Source: Actinomycetota bacterium (GTDB lineage Bacteria; Acidobacteriota; Blastocatellia; Chloracidobacteriales; Chloracidobacteriaceae). Taken from it: a stretch of 6,350 nt of DNA. Every line of letters begins with the position of its first letter. Within the stretch, counting starts at the first letter, position 1. A program made the position numbers and the translations under genes. The stretch is from assembly GCA_013298335.1 (NCBI GenBank), contig JAAFHI010000214.1, positions 1 through 6,350 on the forward strand, written 5' to 3'. The notes beneath the pieces are model-generated. The model made no database searches. It was not told where the DNA came from and was given only the letters and a program-made list of their open reading frames with translations. This document shows positions 1 to 3,643 of the stretch, in pieces.

Positions 1-120
1 GTGCCGGAAGGAACGCCCGTCCAGAACGGCAAGCCGACCATCACGGTTCTTCCCTCCGAAGCTCCGATCACCCACAACGGCACCGACCCGAACCTCAAGC
101 CGATTCAGCCGAAGAAGTAG
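1..120 (+). CDS. 3' end of an unidentified protein gene
   Basis: An open frame enters at base 1 and ends at a TAG at 118-120, giving 39 residues. The segment is rich in Pro, Thr and Asn and ends in '...KPIQPKK'. Its third codon positions are strongly G/C-biased, as in the other genes here, which supports real coding. The first codon happens to be GTG, but no upstream sequence is visible to test it as a start, so I treat this as a C-terminal fragment of a longer gene. The hydrophilic, Pro-rich character suits a flexible tail, possibly of an exported protein, but no domain or motif can be recognised and I assign no function. Repeats start at the base after the stop, and a good intrinsic terminator follows about 130 bases further on, consistent with this being the last gene of its transcript. 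Confidence 0.6.
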   Translation: MPEGTPVQNGKPTITVLPSEAPITHNGTDPNLKPIQPKK

Positions 121-174
121 GGATCAGGGGTCAGGAATCAGAAAAGGTGTCGGGTGTCGGGTTTCGGGTATCAG
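121..174. repeat. Degenerate heptamer repeat block, consensus GnnTCrG
   Basis: Seven 7-bp units lie in two runs. The first three are GGATCAG, GGGTCAG and GAATCAG (121-141). A 5-base interruption (142-146) follows, then GTGTCGG twice, GTTTCGG and GTATCAG (147-174). Position 1 is always G, positions 4-5 always TC and position 7 always G, while positions 2-3 vary. The block begins immediately after the upstream stop codon. Degenerate heptamer arrays of this general kind are known from intergenic regions of several bacterial groups, such as the cyanobacterial STRR repeats. Any function here is unknown. Confidence 0.75.
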
Positions 175-208
175 GTTCAATCCGGGGTTTCCTCCTTCTT
201 TCGTCTTT

Positions 209-244
209 GACTCCTAGACTCCCGACGCCAAGACTCCAGGACTC
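209..244. repeat. Second degenerate heptamer block, GACTCC type
   Basis: Units GACTCCT, AGACTCC, CGACGCC, AAGACTCC (one extra base) and AGGACTC follow one another with a period of about 7. The sequence motif differs from the block at 121-174 but the period is the same. The two blocks are separated by about 35 bases of pyrimidine-rich sequence without units. The intergenic placement and lack of an open frame through it argue against coding. Confidence 0.6.
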
Positions 245-250
245 ATTCCC

Positions 251-281
251 AGGATCAGGTTAACATCGCCTGGTCCTTTTT
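251..281 (+). terminator. Rho-independent terminator after the upstream gene
   Basis: The left arm AGGATCAGG (251-259) and right arm CCTGGTCCT (269-277) can form a 9-bp stem with a single G-U pair. The loop is 9 bases, and a run of five T residues begins at the last base of the stem (277-281). This is the standard form of an intrinsic terminator on the plus strand. It lies about 130 bases after the stop at 120 and upstream of the lipoprotein gene, so it should close the upstream transcript. The left arm carries a copy of the repeat unit GGATCAG seen at 121-127. Confidence 0.75.
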
Positions 282-331
282 CCGTTTTGGAGCGAGACAG
301 CATTTCGGTTTGGAATCCGTAAGGGAATCAC

Positions 332-340
332 TGCTACACT
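332..340 (+). promoter_or_regulatory. Candidate extended -10 promoter for the lipoprotein gene
   Basis: TGCTACACT fits an extended -10 element (TG, one base, then TACACT, 4 of 6 matches to TATAAT). No good -35 is found at 17 bases; TTGGAA at 310-315 would need a 19-base spacer. It lies after the terminator and about 70 bases before the ATG at 409. If real, it rules out the TTG at 310 as a start. The evidence is only a weak motif match. Confidence 0.3.
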
Positions 341-408
341 CGGCGGACTCATTCGTCGGAATTCCATCCTTCAATATCCCGCCGGGGATTTTTCATTCTC
401 GACCGCCC

Positions 409-1410
409 ATGAAATCGTTTGCTTCTGTTGCCCTCGTCGTCCTGCTGTTTCTTTCAATGTCCTGCGCGAGTCGGATTCGCAAGGACGAAGCCGGGAAAAT
501 CAAGGTCGGCATCGTGTTCGACATCGGCGGCAAGGACGACAAGTCCTTCAACGCCGCCGCGTGGGAAGGCGTGAAGCGCGCGGCCAGAGATTTGCCGATC
601 ATTTTGCGGGACGCCGAGCCGGGCGAGCCGAACAATCTCGAACCCTGCATGCGGGCGTTCGCCGAGCGCGATTACGACCTCATCATCGGCATCGGCTTCG
701 CGCAGGGGCCGATCCTCGAACAGGTCGCCAGGGATTATCCGAAAACCAAGTTTGCCATTGTGGATTCGGTGGTCGATCTGCCCAACGTCGCCTCGCTTGT
801 CTTCAAGGAACACGAGGGCAGCTTCCTCGTCGGGATGATTGCCGCGCGGACGAGCAAAACCGGCAAGGTCGGCTTCGTTGGCGGCATGGACATTCCGCTC
901 ATCCGGAAGTTCGCGAAGGGTTATGAAGAAGGTGCGAAATACGTCAATCCGAACGTGGAAGTGAAGCAGAACTTCGTCGGCATTACCGATTCCGCGTGGA
1001 ACAATCCCGGCAAGGGCAAGGAACTCGCCAAGGCACAATTTGAAGCCGGGGCGGACGTCATTTTTCAGGCAGCGGGTAATTCCGGACTGGGCGTGTTCGA
1101 TGCCGCCGAGGAAATGAAGCACTTTGCCATCGGCGTGGACTCGAACCAGAACTGGGTCAAGCCGGGATTCATCCTGACCAGCATGGTCAAGCGGGTGGAC
1201 GTCTCGGTCTACCTCATCATCAAGGAACTGGTCGAAGGCAAGTTCACCGGCGGGATTCACAGCTACGGGCTGGAAAACGGCGGAATCTCCTACGCGCTCG
1301 ACAAATACAACGAGCCGCTGATTCCCAAACCGATTCTGGCGGAAGTCGATGCCGCCCGCGACAAAATCATCAAACACGACATCAAGGTCACCGACGCGAT
1401 GGCGAAGTGA
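409..1410 (+). CDS. BMP/PnrA-family substrate-binding lipoprotein (probable nucleoside importer component)
   Basis: This encodes 333 residues of the BMP family (TmpC/PnrA, BmpA), the membrane-anchored binding proteins of ABC importers, whose studied members bind purine nucleosides. Residues 4-18 are a hydrophobic signal segment followed by Cys19 (LSMSC), a plausible lipobox although Ser rather than Leu sits at -3. The mature domain starts with 'KVGIVFD' (32-38) and the hallmark DDKSFN (43-48). It continues with 'GIGF' (94-97), 'IVDS' (117-120), 'GFVGGMD' (155-161), 'QAAGNSGLG' (220-228) and 'GVDSNQ' (242-247). By family analogy Phe47, Asn48, Asp119 and Asp244 are likely ligand-pocket residues. 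The ATG at 409 is chosen because it places the signal peptide at the N-terminus; the frame stays open up to a TTG at 310, but those 33 codons look non-coding. No clear Shine-Dalgarno precedes either start. No transporter ATPase or permease gene is adjacent, so partners must be elsewhere. The specificity is inferred. Confidence 0.9.
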   Translation: MKSFASVALVVLLFLSMSCASRIRKDEAGKIKVGIVFDIGGKDDKSFNAAAWEGVKRAARDLPIILRDAEPGEPNNLEPCMRAFAERDYDLIIGIGFAQGPILEQVARDYPKTKFAIVDSVVDLPNVASLVFKEHEGSFLVGMIAARTSKTGKVGFVGGMDIPLIRKFAKGYEEGAKYVNPNVEVKQNFVGITDSAWNNPGKGKELAKAQFEAGADVIFQAAGNSGLGVFDAAEEMKHFAIGVDSNQNWVKPGFILTSMVKRVDVSVYLIIKELVEGKFTGGIHSYGLENGGISYALDKYNEPLIPKPILAEVDAARDKIIKHDIKVTDAMAK

Positions 1411-1449
1411 TCCCGACCCGATTCCTTTTTTGCTGAAATACCCGTCGTC
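1411..1449. other. Short convergent intergenic gap
   Basis: These 39 bases separate the 3' ends of the lipoprotein gene (+) and the hydrolase gene (-). They contain a run of six T but no inverted repeat of useful length next to it. I cannot identify a terminator for either gene here. Confidence 0.5.
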
Positions 1450-2298
1450 CTACACCTTGGCCCGGTGCAGACGGGGGAGTTCCGACCGGAAGAACTCTTC
1501 GAGCAGATCGGCGCATTCCTGCGGGAATTCGATCATCGGCAGGTGTCCGCTGCCGCGCACCGTTCCGGACTGACCGCGCCGGATGCGATTGAACATCAGC
1601 CGGTGAACACTGGCCGGACAGATGTCGTCCGATTCGCCGCGCATCAGCAGAATCGGGAGCGTGAGGGCGTCGAGCGCCTCCCAGAACCGGTCCCGAACGG
1701 CGGCATCCCGCGCCGACTGCATAAATTGATAGGCCGCGCGGGGATCGACCGCGGCAAAATCCTCGAAGAGTTCGGTCCGATGGGGTTCCGGAACCCGGCG
1801 GTACCGCCAGAGCACCAGATTCCGCAGGTACGGCACGGTCGCCATTTCCTGAAGAATCACCCGCGCCTGGGTCAGCATCAGATCGGTGTTGTCGCGCCGT
1901 TCCGCCGACTCCCCGCTTCCGGTCGGCGTGAATTCGGTCCCGATGAGGGTCAGGGTCGAGAAATCCTGCGGATGCGCCCGCGCGGCGAGCGCGGCGACAA
2001 TGGCCCCGATGCCATGCCCGACCAGATGGGCATCGCGAAATCCGACGAAATTCAAAAGATTCTGAAGATCGGCCACCGCGTCATCGATTTCGAACCCGGC
2101 GGTGAACGAAGTGGCCAGCGAGCGTCCGCAGCCGCGCATGTCGTAGACCAGACAGCGGTGCCGCTTGTTGAGTTTCCGGGCCAGCGGCACCCATTCGCGG
2201 CAGGAGGCGGCCCACCCGTTCAGGAAAACGACCGGCGGACCGGTTTCACCCGATATCTGATAATAGAGTCGCGCGGTGGCAGTGTCGAAAATAGGCAT
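1450..2298 (-). CDS. Alpha/beta-hydrolase-fold protein lacking the Ser nucleophile
   Basis: This is a 282-residue, single-domain alpha/beta hydrolase of normal length, without a signal peptide and so probably cytoplasmic. The fold signatures are in order: 'VVFLNGWAAS' (23-32, the strand and oxyanion-hole loop, with NGW in place of the usual HGW/HGF), 'YDMRGCGRS' (52-60), the nucleophile elbow GHGIG (94-98), the acid loop 'GESDD' (221-225, Asp224 likely the acid), and 'GSGHLPMIEFP' (249-259, His252 the general base). The elbow normally reads GHSxG; here the central residue is Gly96, coded GGC, one base from a Ser AGC codon. Asp and His are retained. The protein could be a non-hydrolytic member or use another chemistry; an inactivated gene or a sequencing error is also possible, but the frame is intact. 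The substrate is unknown. The ATG at 2298 fits the family's N-terminus but has no clear Shine-Dalgarno. It lies 83 bases downstream of the thioredoxin gene on the same strand, with a hairpin between them. Confidence 0.88.
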   Translation of the reverse strand: MPIFDTATARLYYQISGETGPPVVFLNGWAASCREWVPLARKLNKRHRCLVYDMRGCGRSLATSFTAGFEIDDAVADLQNLLNFVGFRDAHLVGHGIGAIVAALAARAHPQDFSTLTLIGTEFTPTGSGESAERRDNTDLMLTQARVILQEMATVPYLRNLVLWRYRRVPEPHRTELFEDFAAVDPRAAYQFMQSARDAAVRDRFWEALDALTLPILLMRGESDDICPASVHRLMFNRIRRGQSGTVRGSGHLPMIEFPQECADLLEEFFRSELPRLHRAKV

Positions 2299-2312
2299 GG
2301 CGGTTGGTACAT

Positions 2313-2348
2313 GGAAAGAACGCCGCCGGACCAGCGGTCGCGACGGCG
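2313..2348 (-). terminator. Hairpin with T-rich tail between thioredoxin and hydrolase genes
   Basis: Read on the minus strand, CGCCGTCG (2348-2341) pairs with CGGCGGCG (2328-2321), 8 bp with one G-U. Inside it, after one unpaired C, GACC (2339-2336) pairs with GGTC (2332-2329) around a GCT loop. TTCTTTCC follows (2320-2313). It begins about 34 bases after the thioredoxin stop. The GC-rich stem is strong but the T tail is interrupted, so it may act as a leaky terminator or attenuator. It ends just upstream of the hydrolase start at 2298. Confidence 0.5.
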
Positions 2349-2381
2349 CTCGATGATGGGCAAAAGCAATCTACAAAAAAA

Positions 2382-2708
2382 TTACATGTGCTTTTCAAGC
2401 ATCCGCGCGATGGTGTCTTTCGGATGCGCGCCGGTGAGCCGTTCCTGCTCGACGCCGCCCTTGAAAAGAATCAGCGTCGGAATGCCCTTGATGCCGAATT
2501 TGGCTGAAGTCTGGTTGTTTTCATCGACGTTCAGTTTGCCGATCCGAGCCTTGCCGGTGTATTCATCCGCCAGTGCTTCGACAGTCGGCGCCAGCATCCG
2601 GCAGGGCGCGCACCACGCCGCCCAGAAGTCAACCAGCACCGGGTGTTCGGAGGACAGCACTTCCTGCTCGAAGTTGCCGTCAGTAATTTCAATCACGCTG
2701 CCGCTCAT
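2382..2708 (-). CDS. trxA: Thioredoxin
   Basis: This is a 108-residue thioredoxin, the usual size for a single-domain cytoplasmic TrxA, a dithiol reductant for ribonucleotide reductase, peroxiredoxins and other disulfide-containing proteins. The active site is Trp32-Cys33-Ala34-Pro35-Cys36 in 'VDFWAAWCAPC', so the more common WCGPC has Ala for Gly. The buried Asp27 (Asp26 in E. coli) and the cis-proline Pro77 in 'GIKGIPTLILF' are present, as is 'NVDENN' (60-65). The start at 2708 is set by a GGAGGG ribosome site six bases upstream. The frame is open back to an ATG at 2840, but the extra 44 residues do not resemble a signal peptide or any thioredoxin extension, and that start would overlap the end of the membrane-protein gene. 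There is no signal peptide. The 128-base upstream gap contains a possible promoter and an inverted repeat, so it is probably transcribed on its own. Confidence 0.95.
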   Translation of the reverse strand: MSGSVIEITDGNFEQEVLSSEHPVLVDFWAAWCAPCRMLAPTVEALADEYTGKARIGKLNVDENNQTSAKFGIKGIPTLILFKGGVEQERLTGAHPKDTIARMLEKHM

Positions 2709-2714
2709 TGCGTA

Positions 2715-2720
2715 CCCTCC
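2715..2720 (-). promoter_or_regulatory. Ribosome binding site fixing the thioredoxin start
   Basis: On the minus strand GGAGGG lies six bases before the ATG at 2708. This is a near-ideal Shine-Dalgarno and spacing, and it supports the 108-residue form over the in-frame upstream ATG at 2840. Confidence 0.85.
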
Positions 2721-2741
2721 ACGAGAACTTAAAGTTTCACT

Positions 2742-2765
2742 TTTTCGAGTTGAATGATTCGAAAA
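2742..2765. repeat. Inverted repeat upstream of the thioredoxin gene
   Basis: TTTTCGA (2742-2748) and TCGAAAA (2759-2765) form a perfect 7-bp inverted repeat around a 10-base spacer, 33 bases upstream of the thioredoxin start codon. It could be an operator for a dimeric regulator or a weak RNA hairpin in the leader. No U tract follows in either direction, which argues against a terminator. Repeats of this length can arise by chance. Confidence 0.4.
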
Positions 2766-2773
2766 GACACCGG

Positions 2774-2782
2774 TTTCTAGCA
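2774..2782 (-). promoter_or_regulatory. Candidate extended -10 promoter for the thioredoxin gene
   Basis: The minus strand reads TGCTAGAAA, an extended -10 form (TG, one base, then TAGAAA, 4 of 6 to TATAAT). A TTGTAG lies 20 bases further upstream, too far for a good -35. Transcription from here would begin near 2767, just before the inverted repeat. This is a weak call. Confidence 0.25.
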
Positions 2783-2836
2783 CATTCGGATGACGCGCGC
2801 TACAAGCCTCACCTTCGAAACGAAATTGACCGCCCG

Positions 2837-3292
2837 TCACGCCCGTCGCTGACGATAATCGTTCCCGGACGGGACAACCGGTTCGCGCTTCGCGCGTTCC
2901 CGCCGGAACATCAGAAAAACTCCAGCCACCGCCGCCGCCGCAAGCATGAATTCACCGGCCACCACCAGACGCAGGAAGCCTTCCGATTCAAAGGCAACAA
3001 CATAGGCTGATCGCAGCAGGATGACCGCCAGTGCCGGGACAAAAAAGATCAGACAGTGCCGCCAGGATTTTCCGGTTACGACCGTGGCCAGCGCCAGCGC
3101 GCCGACCGTCAGAAAAAGGAGGGTAAACAATTCGATGAAATTGGTCCGCAGGCCGACGGTCTGGCCCAGCAGGATGAACTGAATCATCGCGAACATCTGG
3201 TTCGCCACCGCAATGCCGATGACGGCCACCAGCAAAGCCATGCCAAGGGCAAGGAAAAATCTCGGTCCACCTGTTTTTCCACCGGCCTTCAC
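2837..3292 (-). CDS. Small four-helix membrane protein of unknown function
   Basis: This is a 151-residue hydrophobic protein that I do not recognise. Predicted membrane segments are at about residues 12-30, 52-72, 80-100 and 107-129. The short N-terminus has three basic residues before helix 1 ('MKAGGKTGGPR'), and the C-terminal tail after helix 4 is Arg/Lys-rich ('FRRERAKREP'), so both ends are probably cytoplasmic by the positive-inside rule. The loop between helices 1 and 2 is moderately hydrophobic ('MIQFILLGQTVG'). No catalytic or metal-binding motif is visible; single Arg94 and Glu114 lie in or near helices 3 and 4. The start is GTG at 3292, chosen because AAGGAG lies 11 bases upstream and a sigma-70-like promoter ends about 40 bases upstream. 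The frame remains open to an ATG at 3406, but that start lies upstream of the promoter and the extra residues look non-coding. The thioredoxin gene follows after 128 bases. Confidence 0.75.
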   Translation of the reverse strand: MKAGGKTGGPRFFLALGMALLVAVIGIAVANQMFAMIQFILLGQTVGLRTNFIELFTLLFLTVGALALATVVTGKSWRHCLIFFVPALAVILLRSAYVVAFESEGFLRLVVAGEFMLAAAAVAGVFLMFRRERAKREPVVPSGNDYRQRRA

Positions 3293-3303
3293 GATGCAGC
3301 CGT

Positions 3304-3309
3304 CTCCTT
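3304..3309 (-). promoter_or_regulatory. Ribosome binding site for the membrane-protein gene
   Basis: AAGGAG on the minus strand lies 11 bases before the GTG at 3292. The spacing is a little long, but no other start codon in frame is better placed; the next ATG (3241) would cut into helix 1. Confidence 0.65.
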
Positions 3310-3333
3310 GAATCCTGTTTTTCGACTTTCCAA

Positions 3334-3363
3334 ATAAGACCACATCCCCGAGCAGGGTGACAA
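3334..3363 (-). promoter_or_regulatory. Sigma-70-type promoter for the membrane-protein gene
   Basis: On the minus strand the -35 is TTGTCA (3363-3358, 5 of 6 to TTGACA) and the -10 is TCTTAT (3339-3334, 4 of 6), with an 18-base spacer. Transcription would start near 3327 and give a leader of about 35 bases that contains the AAGGAG site. The position agrees with the GTG start at 3292. Confidence 0.5.
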
Positions 3364-3622
3364 ACGACAAACGGTTGAATATCCAGAATTCTGCATTCCG
3401 GTGCATATTTGTGGAGAGAAGCGTGGCTTCCGCTCCTCGAATCGGGATTCCTTATCCTGCTGAAAATCAAGAAGTTGCGAGTCAGTATCGAATCCTGGAA
3501 GAAATTCGCCTGGCATGGAACGGTTTTTGCTTGAACAAGGCCAAACCGAAATTCAATTCAGGCATTCAGCAGGTCGGGATCACAGATTTCCCCCTACGAT
3601 CCGGCTTCGCTTTTTGCTTTCG
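3364..3622. other. Intergenic region between divergent genes, no gene seen
   Basis: This is the upstream side of both the membrane-protein gene (-) and the receptor gene (+); with the flanking signals the gap is about 350 bases. It is visibly richer in A+T than the neighbouring genes. The open frame of 89 codons on the plus strand has no ribosome site, mixed codon use and no recognisable motif. I find no good -35/-10 pair for the receptor gene on the plus strand, no heptamer repeats and no strong hairpin. The receptor promoter probably lies here but may use a non-sigma-70 factor or a divergent sequence. Confidence 0.5.
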
Positions 3623-3630
3623 ATGAAACC

Positions 3631-3637
3631 AGAGGAG
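3631..3637 (+). promoter_or_regulatory. Ribosome binding site fixing the receptor start
   Basis: AGAGGAG ends six bases before the ATG at 3644. An in-frame ATG at 3623 would add seven residues (MKPEENA), but it lies before this site and has no Shine-Dalgarno of its own, so 3644 is preferred. Confidence 0.8.
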
Positions 3638-3643
3638 AACGCT

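Noticed and set aside
310..408. 33-codon N-terminal extension of the lipoprotein from a TTG start
   Set aside because: It would bury the signal peptide and lipobox in the interior, lacks a ribosome site, and overlaps a possible promoter.
454..1377. 307-codon minus-strand open frame inside the lipoprotein gene
   Set aside because: It is antisense to the BMP-family gene, whose conserved motifs span the whole region.
1411..1449. T-run as a possible terminator between the convergent genes
   Set aside because: No stem of useful length lies next to the six T residues on either strand.
1465..2757. 430-codon plus-strand open frame across the hydrolase and thioredoxin genes
   Set aside because: It lies opposite two well-recognised protein families and the gap between them; its translation has low-complexity Arg/Pro/Gly content and no motif.
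3577..3602. GGATC ... GATCC inverted repeat upstream of the receptor gene
   Set aside because: The arms are only 5 bp around a 16-base spacer and do not extend, which is easily expected by chance.
3357..3626. 89-codon plus-strand open frame between the divergent genes
   Set aside because: It has no Shine-Dalgarno, no coding-like codon bias and no similarity to a known domain, and it overlaps the membrane-gene promoter.
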